From positions 53,063-117,062 of the forward strand of contig NZ_RHOD01000006.1 of NCBI RefSeq assembly GCF_003946095.1: a stretch of 64,000 bases of DNA, given 5' to 3'. The notes below the pieces were generated by a model. That model saw nothing but the letters and a program-made list of their open reading frames with translations, was not told where the DNA came from and did no database searches. Shown here one piece after another: positions 17,466-24,312 of the stretch. The stretch is from Levilactobacillus lindianensis (lineage in GTDB: Bacteria; Bacillota; Bacilli; Lactobacillales; Lactobacillaceae). The first letter of the stretch is position 1, and each line of letters begins with the position of its first letter. The translations under genes were made by a program, and so were the position numbers.

Positions 17466-17493
17466 TTTATAGGACCTAACAAAAAGGTCTCAA
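17466..17493 (-). promoter_or_regulatory. promoter of the structured RNA
   Basis: On the minus strand TTGAGA (17493-17488), a 16-bp spacer and TATAAA (17471-17466). The -35 lies inside the 3' arm of the preceding terminator hairpin. Confidence 0.5.
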
Positions 17494-17523
17494 TCACTGA
17501 CAAATCAGTAATTGAGACCTTTT
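17482..17523 (-). terminator. original terminator of the host tRNA operon
   Basis: AAAAGGTCTCAAT and ATTGAGACCTTTT pair, with an inner ACTGA/TCAGT stem; U5 follows on the minus strand. Before integration this hairpin would have stood 26 bp after tRNA-Leu(CAA); the prophage now separates them by 45 kb. Confidence 0.8.
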
Positions 17524-17548
17524 AAGAATATTCCGTGTATTACTTGTG

Positions 17549-17565
17549 ATACCGGAGGTGGGGTT
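17549..17565. repeat. prophage left attachment core
   Basis: ATACCGGAGGTGGGGTT is identical to 62864-62880 in the same orientation; there it is the 3' end of tRNA-Leu(CAA). Flanking bases differ. Confidence 0.9.
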
Positions 17566-17749
17566 TTAATTAGACGTACCAGCCTTGATATAACAGCATT
17601 CTATTTTTAAATGGGTGATTTTTGGGAGCAATTTTCTTCAAAAAATATAATCTATACTAGAATATATAATCATAGGTCGGTAGGCTAAACCCCAATTGGT
17701 CATCTGAAATACCCCTTATATAATGGAAGAATTTTTATTACAACAACGA

Positions 17750-17787
17750 CAAAACGGCGTAACCCAATTGAGGGCTACGCCGTTTTG
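17750..17787. terminator. perfect 12-bp hairpin at the prophage left end
   Basis: CAAAACGGCGTA and TACGCCGTTTTG pair perfectly around a 14-nt loop, with T4/A4 on either side. It probably insulates the phage end. The rest of 17566-17948 holds AT-rich DNA and, at 17925-17930, a TATAAT preceded by a palindrome AGTGTACACT (17904-17913), which is a likely promoter/operator for the small genes that follow. Confidence 0.6.
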
Positions 17788-17952
17788 CCAATTCATGCGG
17801 TGACCGTCCCCTACAATGACGACCACATCCAGAGTACATGATTTTACTGTTACATCAACCGAACACGCATTCTTTTTCGAAATAAATTCATTTAACACTT
17901 GATAGTGTACACTTTTTGGTGTAATATAATAGATGTAGGGAGGTGATAGAAG

Positions 17953-18123
17953 TTGTGGGACAAAATAATAAGCCTACTAACATCAATCTTCTCGTTAGTA
18001 AGCTCCATCATTGCTCTTGTGACAGTCCTGGCGGGTAGGCACAAGAAGCAACATAGTAAGGATAAGCGAGTGGGAACACCCGCTTATTCCTTATACTCTA
18101 ATTATAGAGCAGAAAGGATATGA
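17953..18123 (+). CDS. small single-TM peptide, possible toxin or holin-like
   Basis: 56 residues from TTG 17953, with a strong GGGAGGTGAT ribosome site 5 nt upstream. Residues 5-29 form one hydrophobic helix ending in LAGRHKK, followed by a basic, Tyr/Ser-rich tail. Its stop touches the start of a second tiny hydrophobic peptide that shares the SIIAL..GRH ending. Small membrane peptides of this sort occur as type I toxins (Fst/Ldr-like) or holin-like peptides; which applies is unknown. Too short for ordinary ORF calling. Confidence 0.5.
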   Translation: MWDKIISLLTSIFSLVSSIIALVTVLAGRHKKQHSKDKRVGTPAYSLYSNYRAERI

Positions 18124-18210
18124 ATGACAATGAGTATTGTCGCGTTAATCGTTTCAATCATCGCATTGATTGTCAGTATTGTTTCATTCGTGATTGGACG
18201 CCATGACTAA
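18124..18210 (+). CDS. 28-residue hydrophobic peptide
   Basis: Starts at ATG 18124, one base after the previous stop and preceded by AGAAAGGA. Almost entirely hydrophobic (repeats of the type IVSIIALIVSIV) with the polar end GRHD, like the C-terminus of the helix in the preceding peptide. It overlaps the next gene by 8 nt. Its function is unknown; a toxin-like or membrane-regulatory role is inference. Confidence 0.45.
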   Translation: MTMSIVALIVSIIALIVSIVSFVIGRHD

Positions 18211-18415
18211 ACACATTAATTTAAATGATCCCGAAATTATGACCGCTAAGGATGCTGCACTTCGTTGGGGGAAAGCACCGGATTACGTTCGTCAGGTTCT
18301 CCGAAGTAACCCCTCCCGTTTCCCGGAAGGAACAGTAAAGCTATTCGGGCGCCAGCTAATTGTAACGCGTGAAGGTATGGAAACTGTAACCGGTCACGAA
18401 GAGACGAAAAGCTAA
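18203..18415 (+). CDS. small helix-turn-helix protein
   Basis: 70 residues from ATG 18203. The pattern MTAKDAALRWGKAPDYVRQVLR..RFPEGTVKLFGRQLIVTREGME matches short HTH proteins (HTH_59-like, excisionase-type winged helix) that are often encoded beside small peptides in firmicute phages. It probably binds the promoter region upstream of the two hydrophobic peptides, or acts as a recombination directionality factor. The latter is possible because it is encoded next to the left attachment site. Confidence 0.55.
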   Translation: MTKHINLNDPEIMTAKDAALRWGKAPDYVRQVLRSNPSRFPEGTVKLFGRQLIVTREGMETVTGHEETKS

Positions 18416-18517
18416 TCCTATAACAATATACCGAACATATTATCGCTTTATATTCGAACGCATATTCTATATATATTAATTTCCATAGATATTATAGTTA
18501 TGTCGTGACAAATAAAA

Positions 18518-18565
18518 AAAGACTATGTATACTGGTCTTAGCGAGTACCAGTACACATAATCTTT
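18518..18565 (-). terminator. hairpin with T7 on the minus strand
   Basis: AAAGACTATGT.TACTGGT and ACCAGTA.ACATA.TCTTT pair with two mismatches. The T run is on the minus strand, so it would end a minus-strand (antisense) transcript coming from about 18.6-18.8 kb. Confidence 0.45.
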
Positions 18566-18569
18566 GAGT

Positions 18570-18605
18570 AAGCCAGTTGTTATTAATTTAACTGCTGGCT
18601 TTTAA
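18570..18605 (+). terminator. terminator after the small HTH gene
   Basis: AAGCCAG and CTGGCTT pair, followed by TTAA. A further hairpin, AAAGGTACAGATT/AATCTGTACCTTTT, lies at 18719-18760. No gene is visible between 18416 and 18778 on either strand except a startless 24-codon minus-strand remnant. Confidence 0.5.
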
Positions 18606-18718
18606 TATGTTTCGGAGATAATTTCAAGCACAGAATCTAAAAACTCTTGAGGACAATGCTCAACAAGCCGGTGCTTTACGGGCTAATCGTTCATAACAAA
18701 AGTAATATGAAATAGGTC

Positions 18719-18760
18719 AAAGGTACAGATTGGTCTTGCTCTTACTAATCTGTACCTTTT
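18719..18760 (+). terminator. second plus-strand terminator
   Basis: AAAGGTACAGATT and AATCTGTACCTTTT pair perfectly (13 bp). Confidence 0.6.
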
Positions 18761-18778
18761 ATTATACCCAATAACAAT

Positions 18779-18817
18779 AAAAAAGGCCACCCACCCCGTA
18801 GGGAGTGAGTGGCCTTT
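18779..18817 (-). terminator. terminator of the phage late operon
   Basis: On the minus strand AAAGGCCAC and GTGGCCTTT pair around a GC-rich loop; T6 follows the lysin gene. Confidence 0.85.
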
Positions 18818-18820
18818 AAG

Positions 18821-19879
18821 CTACTTGACGAAGCTGTTAATTTGTTTGTTACCACTAATATACATGCCGTTCGCCAGGCGAATCCGCGACGTATCTCCGT
18901 GCGCCACAACCTCCGCCACGTCAAATTCAGTGCCAGCAGGTTGCCAGTCAACCGTGTGGTGTAGGTTCACGTCCTTGAAGCGGTGCGTTCCACGTACCGA
19001 CTTGACCCGTTTGATCTTACTACCCGGCACAAAGTAAAGCCGGTTTACCCGATCCGTGTTGGCCGTGATGTAGTACCCATTGGCCAACTGGAACCGCGTA
19101 ATCTTCCCATACTTGACCAATTTGGCGATTTCAAACACAGTTTGGGCCGGGAAACTATCCACCTTGTGCTTAAATTCGACGTCCTTATACCGGTTAATCC
19201 CTACGCGCGAATAAATCACTTTTGGATTGTATTGGTAATAGGTTGCCTTCTTCGGCTTGGCTTTAGTGGTCTTGGCCGCGGACCCGTAATAGTAGCTTGA
19301 GTACATCTGGGACACATCAAATCCGCCGTAGCAACCGGCAAAGTGTTTATTGCTGGTCCATTGCCAACCCATATAGGACTTGTAAAAGTTCAAGCCAGTT
19401 GGGTTACCCGGGTAGTTAGCAATCCAACCACCCCGGCCAGCGTTGTTGAGCGGCATGGAGTTAATCCATGACCCCATCGTGTACACGTCCGTCTTGGGGT
19501 AACCCATGCGGTGGACTTCGCTAATCCATGCCTTGATGTTGGCCGCGTTGCGGTTCCACCCGAGGTTCGTGGCCTCAAAGTCCAATACGATTACACTGTC
19601 CTTACCTAGACCGGCGTTGTACGCACACCGCGCCGCCATTTGGGCCTCGGCCTTGGCCCCGCCGGTCGTCGTAAAACGGGCGAAGTGATAGCCATTAACG
19701 TGGAGCCCGGCCTTAACGGCATTGCGAATACTGGTCTTCGCCGTTTGATCCGTGAAAAAAGTGCCCTCGGACAGCTTTGCAACCATCGCGCGGACACCAT
19801 ATTTTTTCATCGATCGCCAGTTACTGTAGGCCATGACCCCGTTGTTATTAGACGTATCAACCATGTCAAAATGTGGCAT
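18821..19879 (-). CDS. GH25 endolysin with two DUF5776 domains
   Basis: 352 residues. Residues 1-200 are a GH25 muramidase: DMVDTSNNNG at the N-terminus, AKLSEGTFF, VLDFEAT with the catalytic acidic residues, and GWQWTS. Residues 220-350 contain two DUF5776-type SH3-like repeats, each ending in the pattern RF/RLANG.YI(T/S).N, presumably binding the wall. It cleaves the glycan at lysis. There is no signal peptide, so it depends on the holin. ATG 19879 shares one base with the holin stop, which indicates coupling. Confidence 0.9.
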   Translation of the reverse strand: MPHFDMVDTSNNNGVMAYSNWRSMKKYGVRAMVAKLSEGTFFTDQTAKTSIRNAVKAGLHVNGYHFARFTTTGGAKAEAQMAARCAYNAGLGKDSVIVLDFEATNLGWNRNAANIKAWISEVHRMGYPKTDVYTMGSWINSMPLNNAGRGGWIANYPGNPTGLNFYKSYMGWQWTSNKHFAGCYGGFDVSQMYSSYYYGSAAKTTKAKPKKATYYQYNPKVIYSRVGINRYKDVEFKHKVDSFPAQTVFEIAKLVKYGKITRFQLANGYYITANTDRVNRLYFVPGSKIKRVKSVRGTHRFKDVNLHHTVDWQPAGTEFDVAEVVAHGDTSRIRLANGMYISGNKQINSFVK

Positions 19880-20412
19880 TACTTAACATCTCCCTCCACT
19901 GGGGTTGAATCAGACACTTCGGTGGTTTCTGGTACGGCCAGCGGTGCCGATTCGGCGGTTTCGGGTGCCGCCGCCTTCTTATCCTTGGCCGCCTCCAACT
20001 GCATAGCGGTTTCAATGGCCGCAGCATTGCCCGCGTCATACTTGGCCTGTTTGGCCTGCGCCGCCGTGTCCTTAGTGGAAAGCAGCTGGTAGGCCTTTTC
20101 AATTGCGGCCGATACCACAACCGGGTCAACTTCATGCCCCATCCCCTTTAGTTGGGTGGTAACCTGGGTAACCGCTGCTTGCCGCTTTTGGTCGTTTGGC
20201 AATTCATAGTGGGTCGAGTAGAAAGCTACAGCGTTCGTAGCGAAGTTATCGAGGATTCCCAAGACTTCGCGTTGTTGAGCGGACTTGTTAGCCGCGATCT
20301 TTTGCTTTAAGGCCGGATTAATCCGGGTAAACCACCCTACGAGGGCAAAAATAATGACACCCAGAAGCCCGGTGTCGTTTAGTAACTTGATCGTTTTAAA
20401 TGCAGTGTTCAC
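19879..20412 (-). CDS. LLH-family phage holin
   Basis: 177 residues: an N-terminal helix (LLGVIIFALVGWFT), then a long charged helical region (LGILDNFATNAVAFYSTHYELPNDQKRQAAV) typical of the holin LLH superfamily, and an Ala/Glu/Pro-rich tail. It makes the membrane lesion that releases the lysin. It overlaps the lysin by one base and follows the coiled-coil membrane gene by 12 nt. Confidence 0.8.
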   Translation of the reverse strand: MNTAFKTIKLLNDTGLLGVIIFALVGWFTRINPALKQKIAANKSAQQREVLGILDNFATNAVAFYSTHYELPNDQKRQAAVTQVTTQLKGMGHEVDPVVVSAAIEKAYQLLSTKDTAAQAKQAKYDAGNAAAIETAMQLEAAKDKKAAAPETAESAPLAVPETTEVSDSTPVEGDVK

Positions 20413-20424
20413 AATATATGCCTC

Positions 20425-20766
20425 CTATAATTTTCCATATCTGATTTGATACTCACGATTCTCTCGTTCCAGGACAGCGTTACGCTGCTTTAGCTGTGCA
20501 ATCTGTTGATTAAGTTCGTCCTTCATTGCGGAACTTTTCTCCTGTAATGTTGCTAGATCGGCAGCAGCCTGTTCTCGGTCAGCCTTAGCTTGCTTCCGGT
20601 CGGCCTCCCGATCATCACGTAATTGCTGATTATCCTGCTTAACAGTGGTCAGAATGTAGGATTCAAGCTCCTGGCGGTCGGAATTGTGGCCATGGATAAC
20701 ACCCCAAATTGCCACGGCAAAAGTACCAATGGCCCCTAATAAAACTGTGAAGTTACTAGTGCTCAC
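20425..20766 (-). CDS. membrane-anchored coiled-coil protein of the lysis cassette
   Basis: 113 residues from GTG 20766 (AGAGG 8 nt upstream, within the end of the previous gene). One N-terminal TM helix (TVLLGAIGTFAVAIWGV) is followed by a continuous charged heptad-like helix to the C-terminus. The architecture recalls XhlA-like lysis accessory proteins, but the sequence is not diagnostic. Confidence 0.55.
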   Translation of the reverse strand: MSTSNFTVLLGAIGTFAVAIWGVIHGHNSDRQELESYILTTVKQDNQQLRDDREADRKQAKADREQAAADLATLQEKSSAMKDELNQQIAQLKQRNAVLERENREYQIRYGKL

Positions 20767-21190
20767 CGTGGTCACCTCTCATCAGGGTGCCGATTAGTAG
20801 CACCAAAACCAGCATTGCAAACACCCACGTCAAATTAAAGCGGGCATCAAACAGGCCCCGCACCATAAATGCAATGGTCAGGGCACCGACGGCCGGTGAT
20901 AAGGCAACCATGCCCCAGTCCCTTAAGCGGCGACTATAAAACATAACACCGGCAAGGATCAGGCCCCCACTAAGAATAAGCAACAGGGCAAACCACCAGT
21001 CGTCCGCAAAGCCGAAAATGATGTGTTCAATTCGTGGTGGTGGAGGCGGGGGAGTCACCCGGGGATCATCTAAATAGACTTGATGAAACCAGACATACAG
21101 GCCACCGACGATTGAAAATAGGCCAAAACAGAAATGGTTCCAATGCCGCGTAATTCGTCGCAGTGGTCCGTCTTTAGGATCATCGATCAT
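20756..21190 (-). CDS. phage membrane protein, four TM
   Basis: 144 residues with four hydrophobic helices and a poly-proline stretch (PPPPPP) after the first. It lies in the lysis region and overlaps the next gene by 11 nt. GGAAGGAGGGG precedes ATG 21190. Possibly a second holin or holin regulator; the family is not recognised. Confidence 0.55.
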   Translation of the reverse strand: MIDDPKDGPLRRITRHWNHFCFGLFSIVGGLYVWFHQVYLDDPRVTPPPPPPRIEHIIFGFADDWWFALLLILSGGLILAGVMFYSRRLRDWGMVALSPAVGALTIAFMVRGLFDARFNLTWVFAMLVLVLLIGTLMRGDHGEH

Positions 21191-21193
21191 TAA

Positions 21194-21420
21194 TTACCCC
21201 TCCTTCCCTATAAAAATTCCCAAAAGAAAAGCACCAACTAGAATCGTAATGCCTAAGCAGGCATAGATTCGTCGGTGCCGGAGGAGTTTTTTACGACGGT
21301 AGAAATCCCAAGGATCTGTTTTACTTGGTCGGTCAGAATGGCAGGCACTTGGTCAATGGTACGGACCCCGTCTAAAACGAAAGATGCATAAATTGCTGCT
21401 AAAGAACTGAAATTAGTCAT
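21194..21420 (-). CDS. CD1375-like small protein with probable -1 frameshift extension
   Basis: In the zero frame ATG 21420 to TAG 21255-21253 gives 55 residues (SLAAIYASFVLDGVRTIDQVP), the pattern of CD1375-family phage peptides. At 21292-21286 the zero frame reads GT[A AAA AAC], a canonical -1 slippery heptamer in the right phase. The -1 frame then stays open to TAA 21196-21194 and encodes LLRHRRIYAC followed by a TM helix (LGITILVGAFLLGIFIG); this frame has no ATG, GTG or usable TTG start of its own. A 6-bp hairpin (ATGCCT/AGGCAT) downstream spans the zero-frame stop. Frameshifting would give a 75-residue membrane-anchored form. Confidence 0.55.
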
Positions 21421-21434
21421 AATAAATTATCTCC

Positions 21435-21554
21435 TTATTTTTGATCGAGTAATTTTGAAACTTCGTCATATACTTGTACTGGTACTTGGTTCAAAGTACG
21501 GTCACCGCGTTGTACAGCGGCCACATAAACCTTGGCCAGGAAACTAAAATTCAT
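21435..21554 (-). CDS. CD1375-like small phage protein
   Basis: 39 residues from ATG 21554 (GGAGGTGAGAAC upstream). FLAKVYVAAVQRGDRTLNQVP shows it is a paralogue of the gene that follows (VRTIDQVP). The family is common between the tail-fibre and lysis genes of firmicute phages; its role is unknown. Confidence 0.6.
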   Translation of the reverse strand: MNFSFLAKVYVAAVQRGDRTLNQVPVQVYDEVSKLLDQK

Positions 21555-21565
21555 GTTCTCACCTC

Positions 21566-21791
21566 CTACTTAGTAGTTGTTCCAGTCGTGGCGGTCGATT
21601 GTGAGAAGACAAAGTCACTGATTTCCAGTAATCCGGATTCGGTCGTCTTCAACTTTTCGGTTAGTGTGGCATTTGCCGCGTTAGCTGTAGCGGCGTCAGT
21701 CTTGGCGTTTGTGGCGTCATTTTGCGCCGAAAACGGCGAAAAGCGACAGAATCATCACAATTCCTAACGTCCACTTACTTAGCGTCCTCAC
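21566..21791 (-). pseudogene. small membrane protein split by a +1 frame change
   Basis: GTG 21791 (AAAAGGGGG 9 nt upstream) begins a peptide with one TM helix (WTLGIVMILSLFAVFGAK) that stops at TGA 21719-21717. The +1 frame continues without a start codon to TAG 21568-21566 and encodes an Ala/Asn/Thr-rich tail (DATNAKTDAATANAANATL...). One fewer A in the AAAA run before TGA, or a +1 shift at AAA-TGA-C, joins them into a roughly 75-residue anchored protein. I cannot tell mutation, sequencing error and programmed shift apart. Confidence 0.5.
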
Positions 21792-22071
21792 TGACTTCAT
21801 CCCCCTTTTCAGGCACTTTAGAAGCGTTTCCTGACGACACGTTCAGCTGTTGGGATTGGTTGTTGCCCTTTGAGGTGTTTCTCATAAGGCCACCCCACCC
21901 CAAGATTTGCGTTACCAGACTAACCCAGCTACTCATGGAATTAGAAAGACCAATCGGTACTGTTAAACCTAACGCGTTTCCAAACATGACAATCCCAGAC
22001 GCCAAAATAAAAACGACCGATGCAATATCAGTCGCTGATTCCTTATTGAAGCTCAATTTAAATTTACTCAT
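21775..22071 (-). CDS. putative second holin (two TM)
   Basis: 98 residues. Two hydrophobic helices (DIASVVFILASGIVMFGNALGL and SWVSLVTQILGWGGLM) are separated by a short turn and followed by a polar Ser/Asn/Lys tail, which is the layout of class II holins. It lies within the lysis region beside the XhlA-like gene and overlaps it by 4 nt. The family cannot be named with certainty. Confidence 0.55.
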   Translation of the reverse strand: MSKFKLSFNKESATDIASVVFILASGIVMFGNALGLTVPIGLSNSMSSWVSLVTQILGWGGLMRNTSKGNNQSQQLNVSSGNASKVPEKGDEVSEDAK

Positions 22072-22454
22072 GACTTTTTCTCCCCCGTTCGCTCAAAGAG
22101 CGTTCTTAGTTCTTCATCATGGCGAGCCAAGTGAACCTCGTGGTCATCCAGTCGCTTGTCATGATCTTTGTGGACCATGTCGGCATTGTCTCCGATTCCC
22201 TCTACTTTTTTCGTCAGCATGTCGATTGAATCTCGCAGCATTTTGTTACTCAATTCGGCTTGTGCCGCTTGCTGCCGATTAATTGTGTTCTGTGGATTTA
22301 TAATGGCAACTTTGACCAAGCCGACTACACCAGCAGACACGAACCCAATCACCGCGACAATGGCAGCAAGCTCGGTCCACCGATATCCCATGAACCAATG
22401 CGGCGGGGTATGCTGTACCACCGTCGTTGTCAGTAACGCTAGCTTCCCTAACAC
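22068..22454 (-). CDS. XhlA-like TM and coiled-coil protein
   Basis: 128 residues from GTG 22454 (GAGGTGAT upstream). One TM helix (TELAAIVAVIGFVSAGVVGLVKVA) is followed by a long amphipathic helical tail with heptad-like spacing (NKMLRDSIDMLTKKVEGIGDNADMV). XhlA-type haemolysin proteins cooperate with holins, but there TM and coil are in the opposite order, so the assignment is by analogy. Confidence 0.5.
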   Translation of the reverse strand: MLGKLALLTTTVVQHTPPHWFMGYRWTELAAIVAVIGFVSAGVVGLVKVAIINPQNTINRQQAAQAELSNKMLRDSIDMLTKKVEGIGDNADMVHKDHDKRLDDHEVHLARHDEELRTLFERTGEKKS

Positions 22455-22492
22455 ATCACCTCATCCCCTTCGCTATAATTAAAAGCACCTAG

Positions 22493-22660
22493 CTACTTGG
22501 CGGTATCTGTCGCAGTAGTTGGTGCTGTATAATCCTTACCAGTTAATTCTTTGTATTGATCGGTCGTAATTGCTCCCATCTGTACATACCATTCAGGGCC
22601 ATTTGCTAACGCGCCCCACCCATAAAGCATCTTAATTGTTGCAAAGCTTGGAAAATTCAT
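22493..22660 (-). CDS. XkdX-family small phage protein
   Basis: 55 residues from ATG 22660 (GGAGG upstream). The pattern FPSFATIKMLYGWGAL..GPEWYVQMGAITTDQYKELTGKDY is that of XkdX proteins encoded after tail-fibre genes in PBSX-like phages. The function is unknown. Confidence 0.7.
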   Translation of the reverse strand: MNFPSFATIKMLYGWGALANGPEWYVQMGAITTDQYKELTGKDYTAPTTATDTAK

Positions 22661-22662
22661 AG

Positions 22663-23142
22663 TTAAGCCTCCTTGGTTGTGTCAGTGTTCTTTTCTGCTT
22701 GAAGTTGAACGATTTGAGCCGTTAATTGGCCAACTAACTGCTGCAAATCTGAAATTGTTGCCTGATAGGTAATCGCCTGGGCCGTAAGTTCTCCCACCAT
22801 CTTTTGCAATTGTTCAATGGTTGAGTTAGCGGTGGTAAGCTGCTTGCTTAGTTGCTCTTTATCTTGCTTCAACTGCTTATTATCAGTGAGCAAGTCACTA
22901 ATCTGACTGGCCTGATTACTAATGGTCAGCCGCAGCATGGCTGTTGAATGTGACGGCAAATCCTCAGGACTTTGTAAATCCCCGTTAGCATCCCAGTAGT
23001 ATTGGTCCCAATATTGTAAGAAATATTCTTTTTCATAATCAGCCATAGTAACAGGCGCTAGGCCATCGGCAGTGGCAGTTACTGGTTGCTCGGCAACTCG
23101 GTTATTGTCGCCTTTCTTGACATAATACGTAAATGATTCCAA
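22663..23142 (-). CDS. phage coiled-coil protein near tail fibre
   Basis: 159 residues from TTG 23142, with AAAGGAGG 7 nt upstream; the longer ORF to 23181 lacks a ribosome site. Residues 1-75 are globular (KEYFLQYWDQYYWDANGD), residues 90-150 are a Leu-rich coiled coil. It lies just before xkdX and probably belongs to the distal tail. The family is not recognised. Confidence 0.55.
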   Translation of the reverse strand: MESFTYYVKKGDNNRVAEQPVTATADGLAPVTMADYEKEYFLQYWDQYYWDANGDLQSPEDLPSHSTAMLRLTISNQASQISDLLTDNKQLKQDKEQLSKQLTTANSTIEQLQKMVGELTAQAITYQATISDLQQLVGQLTAQIVQLQAEKNTDTTKEA

Positions 23143-23155
23143 TGCGATTCCTCCT

Positions 23156-23590
23156 TTATTGTTTGATGAAGAACAAATCAAAAGATGCTGCTCCTCCTAT
23201 CGGATTTACATTTTCTGCACCAGCACCACTATATTCATTCAAAATTGTAAGAATATCATCATCTAATTTTGCCGAAGCATTTCGCAAACGGTTTACATTG
23301 ATTGTCTCTGCATTGCCTGCAATGCTTCCCTTCGTTGTATCTAGGGTATAGGTCCCCGACAAAAATTCAGGAAGTTTCAGTAGCCCCAACTCCCATTTAT
23401 GAAGCGCATAATTGCTCGAATCAAAAACCACCCCTCCTGCTAATTCAAGGATTTTCCCATCAAATCTGTACATGCAGAACGCCTGACGGATTGTCATGGG
23501 GCTCGGATCCGGATCAATAGGTTCGGGACTCAATGTGAGTTTCCGAAATCCATTAGTTTGTTCCTTTTTTCCACGATAGTAGATAGCCAT
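23156..23590 (-). CDS. tail-associated hypothetical protein
   Basis: 144 residues; ATG 23590 shares bases (TAATG) with the stop of a 29-residue ORF upstream. Rich in beta-strand-like segments and Gly. Its position between the tail fibre and xkdX suggests a fibre accessory or receptor-binding part; no family recognised. Confidence 0.5.
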   Translation of the reverse strand: MAIYYRGKKEQTNGFRKLTLSPEPIDPDPSPMTIRQAFCMYRFDGKILELAGGVVFDSSNYALHKWELGLLKLPEFLSGTYTLDTTKGSIAGNAETINVNRLRNASAKLDDDILTILNEYSGAGAENVNPIGGAASFDLFFIKQ

Positions 23591-23679
23591 TAAAAGCCAC
23601 CTACTTTCACAGACTGAAAGGCGCTACCGCGGCGGTTTAGGCACGTTAGGTGCCCCCCATGGTAAACAGTGTTAATCAT
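23590..23679 (-). CDS. 29-residue coupled ORF
   Basis: ATG 23679 follows GGAGGTCATTATA; the ORF ends in a TAATG overlap with the next gene. Basic, with His/Gly. It may act as a translation-coupling leader. Confidence 0.4.
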   Translation of the reverse strand: MINTVYHGGHLTCLNRRGSAFQSVKVGGF

Positions 23680-23691
23680 TATAATGACCTC

Positions 23692-24312
23692 CTAATATGC
23701 TTCAATTCGATCGATAATTAAATATCTACCTAATATGAGAACGTAATCGTCATACCCACTAACGCTACCACCTATCGATGTGCCTCTAAGGCTTGGGTTA
23801 ATTTCTGTTGCTGAATCCACTGAACCTCTAGAATAAAGATGGAGTCCATCGGTATCGCAAATTCCATTAACGGGCATCGAATCTGTTGACGACATAGGTG
23901 CCGTTATCTTGAATGATTTATTACTAATAAGTTGTTCTTTGCTAATTATGAAGGGACTGCTACCAGAATCCGGAACATATTTATAAACCGACTGTGATAA
24001 AGCAGAATCTCCACCACTTCTATATGACTTAATACTAAATCCTTGGTATTGGCTTGCATATATCTTGATCCCCCTGTGAATACGTGTAATTGGTAAAGGT
24101 ATGACAGCATCCGTCGCAAAAAAACTTTTTGCAGATGGATAATTGGCCAAGAATCCTCCACCAACCGTTTGAATAGGTTTACCAATAGTACAAATGATCG
24201 TTCCAGATGGCAGTAATCTTTGGAAGAATTTTCCATGCTTCAGATAGCCGCTTGTGATTGTGTGACCGTTATCCGCAGTATTGATGAACTTCTTTGGGTT
24301 CCAAATTGCCAT
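23692..24312 (-). CDS. putative tail fibre / receptor-binding accessory protein
   Basis: 206 residues, Gly/Ser/Tyr-rich with alternating hydrophobic strands (GFLANYPSAKSFFATDAVIPLP, GISVSGYDDYVLILGRYLIID-like segments). It follows the fibre gene directly (shared base at 24312). Such rapidly varying genes usually encode adhesion proteins; this is inference from position. Confidence 0.45.
   Translation of the reverse strand: MAIWNPKKFINTADNGHTITSGYLKHGKFFQRLLPSGTIICTIGKPIQTVGGGFLANYPSAKSFFATDAVIPLPITRIHRGIKIYASQYQGFSIKSYRSGGDSALSQSVYKYVPDSGSSPFIISKEQLISNKSFKITAPMSSTDSMPVNGICDTDGLHLYSRGSVDSATEINPSLRGTSIGGSVSGYDDYVLILGRYLIIDRIEAY

Noticed and set aside
18620..18700. Startless 24-codon minus-strand reading frame after an ATG-AAC-GAT-TAG
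   Set aside because: Looks like a gene remnant with an early amber stop, but too short and without ribosome site to call a pseudogene.
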